NCBI GenBank assembly: GCA_002104985.1
Contig: MCGO01000012.1
Location: 186,001-250,000, forward strand
DNA length: 64,000 nucleotides
Origin: Rhizoclosmatium globosum
Taxonomy: Eukaryota; Chytridiomycota; Chytridiomycetes; Chytridiales; Chytriomycetaceae
Reading direction: 5' to 3'
The notes under the pieces are model-generated. The model saw only the letters and a program-made list of their open reading frames with translations. It made no database searches and was not told the origin of the DNA. A program made the translations under genes and the position numbers. This document shows positions 23,187 through 34,756 of this stretch, piece by piece; within the stretch, counting starts at the first letter, position 1; every line of letters begins with the position of its first letter.

Positions 23187-23702
23187 AAGCTTCTCTATCT
23201 CGCTTACGACAAAGTCGCGATGCTGATATTAAAAAGCACAATGGTATTGTACACATGACTGTTTACGTTTGTACTCAACACAATCTATCCAGCTTCTTTC
23301 CCTAACTCCCGCTCTCTGCTGATTCTCTTCGTGCTGGCTCATAATTTCCACAACCAGTGATGATGGACTGGCGGCTCAATACTGGAGACATTTGGAGATG
23401 TTTATCACCATAGCGAGCACCTGCGAAACTTAATTGGATTCTATGAGGAGAAGGGAGGTCTTTGGCAAGCAGTCAAGGATGATATAGATGGAATGGACAA
23501 TCCGCTTTTTCAGGCAGCAGCAACGTTTTTGGCAGAAAGGGTGATAGAGAAGGAGTCGTTCTACAGCCAGGAAGCGCAACTCGTCTTGGAAGAAGTATTT
23601 GGGACCAGAGCTGAGATGCTGTTTGATGATAAGGTTTTGCGCGAAATACAGGTCGCATTTGATGATGGGACATTAGGAAGTCAGCATAGTTTCAATAATT
23701 AG
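20800..23702 (+). mobile_element. KDZ DNA-transposon copy with degraded 3' end
   Basis: The element is defined by its transposase gene plus trailing coding-like fragments. From about 23120 to 23235 another frame reads SMEKMLDTHIGTNRASSMKA, and from 23390 to 23702 a third reads NLIGFYEEKGGLWQAVKDD and FQAAATFLAERVIEKESF before a stop. These frames do not join through obvious splice sites, so the C-terminal part is probably frameshifted or broken. I could not identify terminal inverted repeats or a target-site duplication by eye, so the ends given are those of the coding material only. It lies directly after the arrestin/SAM array. Confidence 0.6.
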
Positions 23703-24938
23703 TTCCAATATAGTAGTTTTTTATGACTTAAAGATTTTGTTTACTGAGTCTCGCCAAGTCTGAGAGAAAATGTATCGAGGGTGTGTTGACTTTTTGGTGA
23801 AGTGTCACGAATCTTTTCAGCACATCTGTCACTCACCCGAAATGCACCAAATTTGAAGAGGGATCTTAAATCAAGTATTATTCAATATCTCCGAGGCTGA
23901 AGTGGCCGTTTTGCTGTTAGTTCTCAGTCGAGTTTCAGCAAAGTGACACATTGAATCCACAACATATCTTTACCTTGGATTTTGCACTTCCATACTCGTC
24001 CTGCTGTAAATTATATTACAAGAAGAATGAATGAAGTACGTTGTGCTTGCAAACCTGGATAATCCATCATCAAGGCGATCGAGAATCATCACCTGAGTAC
24101 CCATCCAAGGACGCTGACCCAAACAAGTCGTTCGTAGTGGCGAAGCTCGATAGTCCTTACTCAATCCTCTTCACAATCACAAGACCGCTCTCCGATCATG
24201 GAAAATCCAACAGCAAAGTGGCTGTTGAGTTTAGCAACTGCTTTCTTTGCTTAGGTATTGGGTATCATGCATAAGCGCCTCCCTAATGCACCTCGATAAT
24301 AGGTCAGCAGATCAAGTAACGTTAATGAACAAACGAACCTTCTATTCAAGAATCTGAGAGGATAGTGAGAGACTGGCAAACTTATACACAGTACCAGATT
24401 CGTCACGAAACGTTGATTTGAGCAAAGCAAGGATGTCATCAAGGGAGTGCACTACAAGCTGAAGTGTTAGGATACTTTTTGAATAATCGCTGACTGGCGT
24501 CTCAATTGCTCAAGTGGCTCTGTCCGGATTTTTTGATTGTTCTGAGCAGCCAATATCAACGAAACCAAAATTAAAGAACTTAATTTGTAAATATTTATAG
24601 TTGTATATCATTCTAAAATGATTTTGGTTTCTATCATAAAAGATTTAAAAGATTTACAGAGGTTGATCTAATAGATTTTCAAAGAACACCAGTCCGTTTT
24701 AACTGAAACACAACAAAAGGGAATAGGAAATTAAGCTGAAAAGGGGCAAAAAGAAACGAGTAGACGTGGGTGCACAAGAATCAAGACGTGCGTCACACAG
24801 CAGCTCCAGTATGCTTGTATATTTCTCTGTCAATAATAAAACGGATTTGGCCTCCACGGAGAGCACTCTCTATCTGATCCATATGTTCGTTGCGCCAGCT
24901 TATAGTCCCAAACTGTTCGAATGGAAAACCAGTCACCT
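23703..24938. other. Intergenic, AT-rich, nothing recognised
   Basis: No supported gene is seen on either strand. The stretch holds short stop-rich frames only, and may include the 3' flank or terminus of the KDZ element and the 3' UTR of the leftward gene ending at 24939. Confidence 0.5.
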
Positions 24939-26406
24939 TCAGACCAGAAATGGATCCTTTTTGGAGGGAAGGATTGGCAACTTGGCAACGGGTTGATATC
25001 CTGTGATTATTGTGTCAAAAACAATATAAGAAAGGTCGCAAATCACGAACCAGCATCACTCAATGCATCGTTCAGTGCATGCAATACAAGACCTTTCACA
25101 AACTTTCTTCTCTCTGCAACGTCCATTTTCAGTTGGGAGCTGGAGATTGTTGTTGCTCGAGCCACCATTTGTCCATGCTTCATAGCTTGATGTTGCATAA
25201 CCATAAGCGGATGAAGATCTGTCAGGCTTGTGTGTAGAAAAAGGGCAGATGAATGTCCGATACCAGCTAAGTAGTTTGATAAGAAAGTGTCAAAATTGAA
25301 TCAAATAACTACCTGATGCCATCCAAGTGCCGCTCCCAGTTTTAGCATTATATCGAACAAGCACGCAGTGTTCGTCGTATTCAACTGTTTGATGTAAGTC
25401 TAAACATTAATATTGAGGTTTTAACTTACCAGCATCGTCGATAGCAAGCTGAAGATTATCGACTGCTCTGTCATGATACTCCGAATACTTCCGATTACTA
25501 AGAGGCAGCAGAGTTTCCGATTGATGATTGGCCTTCTGGCGCTGCAGCTCGGCGTTGACTTTCTCCTTCAGTTCAGCATACTCTCCCGTTACGTCTTCCA
25601 TCATCCTCTTGTATTCCGTTTTATCATCCACTTTGGCCTCCGAAATCAACAACGACATTCCAAACAGCTGTCCTTTTTGTACACGTCCAGTGTCAGAGAA
25701 GGGTTCAGGACAGTTTGCTGCATGACGTTGGAATACTTCATTCGAGCTCTCATTTCCCTTCACTGCCAAGTAAGCTCGATAAAATGACGGTTCGGGGTTT
25801 TTAGTCACAATGGCTCGTCCATTAGGTGGGGGAACACGGTGCACCAATCCTGAGGGGTTTGCTGGTAGTTGGGCACGAAGTCCGGCAATGATTTCATCCT
25901 TGGCGGCACATGAAGTACATGATGGACAATTCAAAGAAGTCGCTGCCAATGTTGCACTTGTGGTAATAGTCGAAGGTGTTGGAGCGCTGATTGGTTGTGA
26001 CAAGTTTGACAGCATGCCGTTTGTTTGCGCATTCGGTCCAACAGTAACCAAAGCCTGTTCCAGTACCTTCTTCTTCTTCTCTTGGTATCGCTGCCAGTAG
26101 TTTTGAACATATCTCTGTACGAGAGTCAGTTTTAGTGAGCCACGTTTGAAATGCTCACCTGCACGTCTCTCCAATCCACCCCATACTTTTCTGCGTATGA
26201 CTCGAATACAGCTCTCCCCGAGTTTCCTCGAATAAGTTCCGATCGAGTGAGTTCTTTCAGTTCTGCTTGATCCTCTGCGTCGAACTTTGATTGCCTTTTT
26301 GGACGCTGTAACCATGATCAGTCAGAGCAGTCAGAGCCATATGCCTTGCAGTTATACATACCTCAGCACGTTGAACAGTGTTGCGACGGTTCCTAATTGG
26401 AGGCAT
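24939..26406 (-). CDS. Conserved-looking protein of unknown function
   Basis: Leftward, six exons: 26362-26406, 26159-26305, 25430-26114, 25313-25384, 25051-25266 and 24939-25000, giving 408 aa with every junction GT-AG and in phase. It starts MPPIRNRRNTVQRAERPKRQ. An N-terminal basic, helical region (DAEDQAELKELTR, YAEKYGVDWRDVQRYVQNYW) could be a helix-turn-helix or Myb/SANT-like DNA-binding segment; this is a guess. The middle carries a CPSCTSCAAKDEI cluster, a coiled-coil-prone stretch (EYAELKEKVNAELQRQKA), and then a compact C-terminal domain (YDEHCVLVRYNAKTGSGTWM, SLTDLHPLMVMQHQAMKHGQ). I do not recognise the family. It sits beside a transposon, so a transposon-associated or domesticated gene is possible. 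Confidence 0.72.
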
Positions 26407-26625
26407 ATGCCTTGTTTTGAGACTCTTTTTGACTTGTTTTTTTCCAGGTGACGAAGTTGTTCAGACATTTCGCGAAAGAGGGAGAGAAATGCATGAAGTG
26501 AAGGGATGATTTATCAGTGAAAGTAATTTCTTTCCTTTGATAGGTTCTCTGTACCCACAGAAAAACTAGGTGGGAATGTTTGGGGAAAGAAGAAGACACT
26601 CACAGCAAAAAGAAAGAAGCAACCA

Positions 26626-28859
26626 ATGGGCAAAGAGATGCAAGGCCTACTCCACCGGCCCACCGGGTCAGTAAACTTTGATGCGGAAGGAGCAGTCCAA
26701 AAGTACGACATGATAAGGAGACGGATGAAGGTGGTTGTGCTTGCAGCCGTTGTTGTAGTCACAGTTGTTGTAGGAGCATTCGTTGCCGCGGACGTGTCGC
26801 TGTTCTGCCGCCGCCACCGATCGCACAAGTCGCATCACTGTGATTTGATTGGATTCATCGTTGGTGGATCCGTGGCAGCGGCTGTTGACTCGACCGCAAC
26901 CACCTTCACAGCCACCGCCAAGTTCGACGACCCGCACTTTCACAACCCGCAACCCGCTCCTTCTCCTTCTTTCCTCTCAAAGACAACCACTTTGTCCACG
27001 CCGCCGCCGCTTCGAATCAACGTGAACTCGGCCGCCGCCGCCGTCGAGCCGCCCACAAAACTCGAGGTCCGCTTTGACCCGCGTCTCGTCGATCCGCGTT
27101 CGCTGCAGCTGCACTGGAAGGTGAAGCTCAAGAACCAGCCTGGATTCGCTGTCCTCCACGAATTCAAAAAGTGTGTCCCTGAATACATTGTTGGTGATCT
27201 GGCGGCTTTCTCAACAAAGTGCGTCAACTTCAAAAAGGACTATGACGATGCAAAGGATGGGAAATGGCTCATTTATAAATTCAAAGTATTGGCGAAAAGA
27301 ATCAAGGACAAGAATTCAGTGTCTGATTCGTCATCTTCTACAAATCTGACAGAGGCAAGGAAGAGAAGCGAGAGAGAGAGTCAGGAGAGGAGCGGAAGAG
27401 ATGATGATGCCGATATGGATCTCCTACAAGAATACGAACACTTTAAAAAATCAACTCCAAGAGCTCTATCCAAGCGAGACCATGGACATCATCAGCATCA
27501 TCACAGGCACTCAAAGAGCTGGTGGAAGAAAACCGTGAAACACTTCTTTTCCGCCTTCAAAGCCCACAAGAAAAAGAAGGAAAAGAAGTTTTATTTCATC
27601 GAAGAAAGATTAAGTCTTCTGAAGCGTTCCACTGTTCCTTGGCCATTCGCCAATGAGGATGGAGTCTGGCCTCCATCTGGACCCAATATGATTGGTTCCG
27701 TTATGCACAACTTCCAGACTTATGGCGAGCCGTATTTGCATGGAGGCTTGGATATTCGAACTGCTGCAAATGCTTCCTGTCATTCTCCTATTGACGGCAA
27801 AGTCGTCAAAGTTGTTAAATACGGTGACACGGATGCATATTGGTCTGTGATGGTGAGCGAGATTTTGTATTCGTTGACATTCCTTCATTTCATACTTATT
27901 ATTTTTATCTCAAGGTGCGTGACGAGTATGACTTTATTTGGCAGTTCCACCACTTGCATCCGACAGTCAAAAAAGGAGACAAAATTAAAAGAGGTCGCGT
28001 TGTTGGGAATGTTGTCTTTTGGGGTGATTTAATGAATGGCGCCAATTACCACCATACTCACATGAATGTTGTTCGCGCTTCAGACTATTGGGATGTTGAA
28101 AAGGATGGATACCCGCTTCCATACGTTCCGGGCTGGACATATTACAACCCTCTCTCATTCCTCAACCACGGGAAATCCTACACAAGCACCATCAAACCGT
28201 CCAGCCTCGAACCTCTCCACCTCTTTCACAAACAAGACGCACCTGCATTTGCCCAATCCACACATCTCGATGCCCCACACCTTGCTCCTGAAGTCAAAGG
28301 CCCAATAGTCAAGGGTGTCATTCACGCTGTCGCGCACCTCTCCACAGAACTCACATCCCCCAACAACATCCCTGGAACACCTTTCCTCCAATGCCCCCAC
28401 GAAATTGTCTGGTTCATCAGCAAACGTCCCACCCAACCCGTCAACCTCCTCGACACAACCACAAAACCAATTCCAAAAGGCCACGAAGGCGCAACCCACA
28501 TCGCCTCAAAATACGAACTCGTAACCCCCGTCAACACGTTCGTCTCGTTCGAGTCGTTGCCGCCTGTGCAATGGCCACTTGACGTTGACGCAAAAGACAC
28601 GGGCCCGTTGAAGGATTTGATTAAGTATGAGTTTGTGAATGTGGATGGGGAGAAGGTTGTCTCACAGTATGAGTATTCGGTGCGTCGTGCGTACTTTTCA
28701 GTTACGAATCTTGTGAGGGGTGAGATTTCGAGTGGGGAGGGAAGTGGATGGGATACGAGGGGTGTTAAGAATGGGGAGTATCTTGTGCATGTTTTGGCGA
28801 GGGATTGGTTTGGAGAGTGGGGACATTGGATGTATCCCGTTGTTGTCAAGAATAAGTGA
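26626..28859 (+). CDS. Membrane-anchored M23 (duplicated hybrid motif) domain protein
   Basis: Two exons: 26626-27852 and 27915-28859, giving 723 aa. The N terminus has a single hydrophobic segment (about residues 34-56, KVVVLAAVVVVTVVVGAFVA), consistent with a signal anchor. A His/Lys-rich basic linker follows. The M23-type region carries the zinc-ligand signatures of the family: HGGLD (H372, D376), FHHLHP near 434-439, and HTH at about 456-458. Together these correspond to the HxxxD, xxHL and HxH motifs of LytM/M23 metallopeptidases. M23 enzymes cleave glycyl bonds in bacterial peptidoglycan, but fungal substrates are unknown, so catalysis here is inferred. An immunoglobulin-like tail follows (GEYLVHVLARDWFGEWGHW). 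A later ATG at about 26710 is an alternative start. Confidence 0.8.
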
Positions 28860-29051
28860 ATGTCAGGGTGAATGAGAAGAGATGATTCGAGGGATGAGTT
28901 GTATCAGGTTTTTGGATTATGAAATAATGAAAATGAATGAAATATCTCTTTTTTTGGTTCTTGTTTGTGCTTCCTTTCTTTCTTCTTTCTTTCTTCTTTT
29001 TTGTTTTTTCTCAAAGTTTTCACCACCACTTCCTGATCACCACCCGTCAAG

Positions 29052-31834
29052 ATGGCCGAGCAAGTGCAGTTCCATCTCGAGAAGATGATCCCGGAGCTCG
29101 AGGATCTTGAGCAACGTGGAATCTTCACCAAGGTAACGCAGGCAGAAGCCAACCGCGTTTGAACCAACTGTTCCAACTTACACCTTTTCTTGACAACAGG
29201 CTGAAATCAAAGAAATCGTCAAGCGCAGAACCGCCCACGAATACGCAATTCATCGTCGTATCGGCCGCCGTGCTGACTTCCTCAAGTACATTGAATACGA
29301 AATCAACCTGGACAGACTCAGAAAGAAACGGAAAATCCGGTTGGGTCTCGACGCAAACCAGGATGAAGTCGATAATGAGGCGAAAAAGAAACTTGGATTC
29401 ACACTTTCTGACTATTCCCTCACGAAACGTATCAATGGATTGTACCAAAAAGCTTTGAAAAAGTTTAGCGGTGATGTCGAGTTGTGGGTCCAGTATTTTG
29501 AGTGGGCAAAGAGTATGGGAGCGTCAGCTGCCTTGGGACGAAGCTTTGCAAGGTGATTGTTGGTTGGTGTGTGTTTACGAGTGAACTAAACTGAACATAA
29601 AAACAGAGCAATCCAGCTTCACCCAACAAACCCATCCATGTACATCCTGGCCGCCCAATACGAATTCGTCAGCAACAAAAACATGACATCCGCGCGTGTC
29701 CTCATGCAACGTGGACTCCGTATCAACAAAGAAGCAACCAATCTCTGGCACGAATACTTTAAGCTCGAACTTCTCTGGGTTGAGAAAATCAAAGAACGTC
29801 GAAGGATTTTGTTTGGGGATTCCGCGTTGGGATTGAAACCTACTGGCCCTGCTGCTGTTAACGAGCCTTCTGCTGCGATCAAGAGAAAACTTGCGGAAGC
29901 GGGAGATGATGATGGGGATGAGGAAGGAGGAGATACTGGAGTCACCTTGGCGAACGAAGAGGGAGGAAATAAGACGCAGTTGGATTTAGATCCTACAATC
30001 AAGGTTTCCAATGAGTCTTCGGCACAAGATCCTGCTATGGCGATGGGGAAGAAGCTGTCTCCTGTTCAGCAGGCTATGATCGAGTTGGCGATTCCAAAGG
30101 CGATTTACCGAAATGCAATCAAAGGTACTGTTCATGTCTCAAAGAAAGATGTTCTAACTTGCGTGTTAACTTCAGAAATCCCGAATGATCTTGAATTCCG
30201 TATTGGTTTCTTGAGGTTATATCAAGCTTTTGGATCTGACACGTTGTTTGCTCAAAGTGACATTTATGAATCCTTGAAAACCGATTTCGCATGGGATCCC
30301 GTAGCCGTCGGTGTTCTTGCAGAGAAGGCTTTGGTTGGAGTCAATCCATCTGATGCTCAATTTCCAATCGCTCTTAAGTCTGTGGTTGAAGAATACGAGG
30401 CATCTGTCAAGGTTTGCATTCTGTTTTAATCGCCCTTCTTGCAATCACCGCCCTTTCCAATCATGCTTCTCATTGAGTGCTTGCTGGCTCACATGCATAC
30501 CGACTTTTATGATTATGCAAGTCGAGTATAGTTTGGTAGACAGAAGCAACGGAAGGGCGTATATGAATACGGGGATATCTCTTAAGCATTATCCTGACTG
30601 AAACTCGGCTTCCCTCTTTCTGTCAAACCCCACTTTTATTGCTAGCCACGAGCAGCAAAAATGGCGGAGACCAAACCCCATTCTTGAGAACATAATTCTT
30701 TCCATGGTTTTTGGGCGGAAATCAAAGCTTTGAGACATTCTACTCTACACTCTCCTATATCGTCACCCCATGGATTCAAGCTAACATCGCAAATTGTAGA
30801 AAACGCCAACACCTCAGATGTGGAATCGGTACACATCATTCCTCACGGATACACTTTCAAAAGTGACCGAAACCAACTTGCAACGATACCTGTTTGTCAT
30901 TCTCCAAAAGTCGTACTCGCGTGCCCATGAAGGATCTAGTTGTGCTCCTGAAATGTACATCTCATGGTCGGAATTGAGTAAGCACGAAGTCAAATCAAAA
31001 GTGTCTGTTCTGGAAAACGGAATCCAACACCATCCAGCAAGTGGTCTACTCTGGACAACCAAACTACGCCTTTTGATTTCAAACGAGAAGGAGTTGAAGA
31101 AAACAGATGACTTCGTTGAAGTTGAGTTTGCTAAAGCTCTTGGAGTTGTTGGAAAGCCTGCTGCAGGAGAAATGAGCACAATCGAGTTAAAAACAGAGCG
31201 ATTTAACCTCTGGAAACTGTATTTGGAGTGGGTCGCGGCTAACACAGACGCAAACTCAAAGTCAGACCGAATTGAAGTCGTTGAGAAGCGGTTCCGTGAA
31301 TGCTTGGGTGTCCAAGAACTTGGTGGTGCATCAGTGGATACTGCTGAGTTTGAGTCATACATCACAGTCGTATATCTGGATTGGTCTTTCAAGATTGGCG
31401 GTATCGACCGTGTACGAAAATCTTCTGACCGGTTAATGTCCTTTAAACAACGAAGCACCTTCTTCTTCAACTGTTGTTTGGAGTTTGAGGAGAGGGACGT
31501 GTTGGGAGATGTAGAGGCAAAGGGAGGAATCGTTGAGCTGGCAAAGAACAGCCTGAAGCCTGTGGCCACACCTGTTCAAATTGCACGACTGAGAAAAATG
31601 CATGAACTCGTTTGTTTCTCCGACCCAACCAGAATTGGTAAGTTCCCCTCAGTCGAAAGATTAAGCAGAGACTGATTCTCTTTCGTGTTAGATTCATGGA
31701 TCGCATACCTGTCTTTCGAAATGTATGTGTCAAAAGACTTTAAACGCGTCAATGAAGTTCACTGGAGGGCGAACAAAGAGGTTGCTGATAAGGATGAATT
31801 TGCTCTCAGATACGATGCATTGCGTACGGAATAG
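29052..31834 (+). CDS. UTP6: U3 snoRNP / SSU processome protein UTP6
   Basis: Six exons: 29052-29132, 29200-29552, 29607-30124, 30176-30411, 30800-31637 and 31692-31834, giving 722 aa. The start MAEQVQFHLEKMIPELEDLE and the following KEIVKRRTAHEYAIHRR and FLKYIEYEINLDRLRKKR are characteristic of UTP6. HAT-type half-TPR repeats follow (LWVQYFEWAKSMG, MYILAAQYEFVSN, LWHEYFKLELLW, MWNRYTSFL, LYLEWVAAN). It acts in the nucleolus in early 18S rRNA processing. The 51-nt intron 30125-30175 is in frame and stop-free; splicing restores the join AIK-EIPNDLEF. The fourth intron (388 nt) is far longer than the others. The protein is somewhat longer than yeast and human UTP6. Confidence 0.92.
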
Positions 31835-31967
31835 TCAGATTGACTAAATAAAAAAGAACCTATATCTTAAATTCTTGTTTGCATCTTCTTTATAATTATT
31901 AAGGTTTACTGTTGTGTATTTCCAGTATTTATCCATTATATTGCAGTTATCCTTCTGCAGAAACGTA

Positions 31968-32049
31968 GCATCGGTGGCCGAGTGGTTTAAGGCGTTGGCC
32001 TTAAGATCCAATGGAGAAATCCGCGTGGGTTCGAACCCCACCCGATGCA
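31968..32049 (+). tRNA. tRNA-Leu (anticodon TAA)
   Basis: This is an 82-nt class II tRNA. The acceptor stem GCATCGG/CCGATGC pairs fully, with discriminator A. The D arm is GCC...GGC, the anticodon loop CTTAAGA (TAA at its centre), there is a long variable arm (GGA...TCC), and the T arm is GTGGG-TTCGAAC-CCCAC. The box A and box B promoter sequences are intact. The last anticodon-stem pair (31-39) is a C/T mismatch, so the isotype rests on the loop. No CCA is encoded and there is no intron. Confidence 0.88.
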
Positions 32050-33411
32050 CTGCTGGTTTTGAATCTTTTTGCTTCGCTTCCATGCTTTTTATCACTTCGA
32101 AAAACGAGGACAAATTGAATTCTTCTGCGGTTTAAGGAGGAACAAGTCGTATACGCGTGTTGTTTAATATGATTGTTGGACGCCAAAATTCAAACAATCT
32201 TCAATAACATTTAAACACGAAATATCATCTATATGTCTTTATCCGCATGTACAACTGGGTTTAAACATAAAGGTCAGGACATGAAACAGATGTTCGATAA
32301 GAAAATAGCTGCAAGCTCATCAACACAACTATATATCAAGAATCTCCTTCTTGAAATAGGAAAGGATGTCGAAACATAAAATGTTTGATACTTGCATTGA
32401 CAGGATGTTTTTTGTAGATCTGATCAGAACATAATCTTAATAGTTAATTTCTGGATTGGCATAGACCTCCTGTGTAGTTTCTGTCGACTCCAGAAGCAAA
32501 TTGTGACACAATCGAATACAAAGCTACATAGTTTTTAAATGAATCCTTGTTCTATGGAATTACGTTCGATTCATAAAATTTATGTCATCGTAGGACCAGA
32601 AACAAAAGAGTCATGAAAACGCCCTCAATCTTCTGAAAGAAAGTTTAAAGTTATGCGACACAGGATTTTCAAAAAGATTGATTGGTGTCGTGGAAAACTG
32701 TACACTCGCGAAATGCAGCCTCCGACTTACTTGACTCACCCTCAATTTTGTAGAGTCTTCGAAAGCTCAACAGTTCCACCAAAAGTAGTGCGAACTTTGT
32801 TTGCAGAATATTAACTCCATGACTAGAACGTTACTTTTCAGACTTAAGATCGACATGAATCATACCAAGCTCATCTAAATGCTCCAAAAACATGAAGTCT
32901 TCCGCTAAAGTTGATTCGTTATTTTGCTGTTTCGAACAAGATGTATCACATTGTGCTTTTCGAATATTACATCATTTGGCATAATTTTTGGCACACGATT
33001 GAAGTGTTCATACCTAATGCCAGCATATTACAGTGCAGTGTAAGTCGGGCTCATCTCAGTCACGTTAAATGCTTTTAAATTATTTGAGTTATATTTTGAT
33101 TTCGTCGTCACTTACAGTCGTTAATGAATATTCGATACGTTGTTTTGAGACAATCAAGTGCATGATTATTCAAAACATTCGGAACAAGAGAATTTCATCT
33201 ATAAATTCCTTGTTATGATAACACTACCCCAAATGTGGCGAAAGGTTGGAAATATAACAACACATTTGGTGACTGTGACACTCAATGACGTAACCTAATA
33301 AGCTATCGCGTCGCTAGATAGACTCTGCACCCTGCAACAAAAACTGTCATTCAATTGTTATATAAGAACTAAAGCGGACGTCATATTGTAGTAAGGCTAC
33401 ACCAAAAACAG
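32050..33411. other. AT-rich spacer between two tRNA-Leu genes
   Basis: There are 1362 bases with no supported ORF or RNA gene. The stretch is strongly AT-rich and stop-dense in all frames. No clear repeats are seen apart from the flanking tRNA copies. Confidence 0.5.
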
Positions 33412-33493
33412 GCATTGGTGGCCGAGTGGTTTAAGGCGTTGGCCTTAAGATCCAATGGAGCAATCCGCGTGGGTTCGAACCCCACCCAATGCA
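33412..33493 (+). tRNA. tRNA-Leu (anticodon TAA), second copy
   Basis: 82 nt, almost identical to the copy at 31968. It differs by a compensated acceptor pair (GCATTGG with CCAATGC) and one base in the variable-arm loop. D, T and anticodon arms are otherwise the same, including the 31-39 mismatch. It appears functional; the paired substitution keeps the stem intact. Confidence 0.88.
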
Positions 33494-33695
33494 CATTTAT
33501 TGTTTTCGAGGGGATGGTGGTGGTTGGTGAATGTTGTATGCATCATGTTTCCAAATGGGCCTTGGAAGGAGAATGCAGGAGTGTATGTGGGACTGACATT
33601 ATTTAGACGCTCGTGATTTCACTTGCGATAGTGGCGGGCGGATATGAAGTGACTGGAGTGGCGAAACTTATTTTCAACGATTTCAAGCGCAGTGT

Positions 33696-34724
33696 TTATT
33701 TGTTTTCAGCTGTTCGCACAAGTTCGTCAATGCGTCTATCTTTCAGCTGTTATGTAAGGGTACGTGAGCGTGAATGAAGTGTTTGTGAGATGGGAATATG
33801 GTCAATATCCCCCTCTGAGAAAGAAGTTACTCACAATAAGGAGCTGTTCTAACTTTGTAACCTTAATTTGCAACATCTATAAAATGGATAAGTGTTCCAA
33901 AAATCTCTCCACGTGCCAAACCTGTATTGTTTCCTGTAACTCGTGAATCATGACGTCTTTCTCATGTAATGCTCCATTGGTTACTGTATTAGCAGCGCGT
34001 CTTCCGCTGTTGAGACCCGCTCCTCCCACTACATCAGGGCCACTGCCTCCATATGTTCCGTGAGCACCTTCAGCGGCTCCCGAAATTCCTGGCAACGGAG
34101 CCTGCTGTTGTCCATAATAGGAATTGTTTGGAAGAGGTGGAAGATATTGCTGTCCGTCGCCAAACAGATTTGATGTGGAAAGGTTTTGTCGATTTGCAGA
34201 CGCGTATATTTCGATCTGCGATGAGGGTGAGTTGACGAATCCAAAGGCGGAGTTTGAAAAGGCTGTAAGAACCTTTTGTCGCAGTTCATACAGGAGGAAC
34301 TCGACGTATCCAGGTTTGTTTGCAACAATGCAAGAGATGAGTTCGGGTTGAGCCATGTATCCAAGTTTCCTGAATACTTTCTCTAAATATAAAATGAGTT
34401 CATAATTTTGTGAGTAGTGTGAAGATTCAGACGATAGTTTACGATTCAAAGTGTTCCAGTTGTACATCTTTTGTGAGACCGCGTTCGCAGGGCTGTACAT
34501 GAACAGCTCGACGAGTTTCGGGCAGAAATGATGTATGACTTCTGCTGTTGCGACTGTGTGGAAACATTATTACTTCAAAGACTGAGATTGTGTATGTTGA
34601 TTGATCGATTCAAACCTCCATCACTAAAGTCTCTCGTGATGTTCTTCTTTGGCTTCGAGATTGGTATTTCGTCTATCCACGCCAGCAAACTCGCGATCTC
34701 TTCCTCCGTGAGAGTGATATTCAT
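33696..34724 (-). CDS. SPEF1: SPEF1/CLAMP-type flagellar microtubule-binding CH protein
   Basis: Leftward, five exons: 34616-34724, 34443-34553, 33922-34382, 33835-33876 and 33696-33746, giving 257 aa. The N-terminal CH domain is diagnostic: LLAWIDEIPISKPKKNITRD, FSDGVATAEVIHHFCPKLVE, NAVSQKMYNWNTLNQKVFRK, and KPGYVEFLLYELRQKV. A Gly/Asn-rich linker leads to a C-terminal helix (ELQETIQ, MLQIKVTKLEQLL, LKDRRIDELV), as in animal SPEF1. The family bundles microtubules in the axonemal central apparatus, so its presence implies a flagellated cell stage. Two introns are in frame and stop-free (34383-34442 and part of the 3' region) and were resolved by homology. It is divergent from the methyltransferase gene. 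Confidence 0.88.
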
Positions 34725-34756
34725 TTTTGCTCACGTCAGTTTGTCACTCAAAGAAA
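34725..34756. promoter_or_regulatory. Very short divergent region (SPEF1 / methyltransferase)
   Basis: Only 32 bp separate the two opposite start codons, so the promoters and 5' UTRs must overlap the partner gene or initiate within this gap. No TATA-like element is visible. Confidence 0.5.

Noticed and set aside
31968..32049. Possible tRNA-Ser instead of tRNA-Leu (both have long variable arms)
   Set aside because: The anticodon loop CTTAAGA gives TAA, a leucine anticodon, and the discriminator base is A as in tRNA-Leu.
32050..33411. Protein-coding content between the tRNAs
   Set aside because: Stop codons are frequent in all six frames, base composition is AT-rich, and no splice-consistent exon chain could be built.
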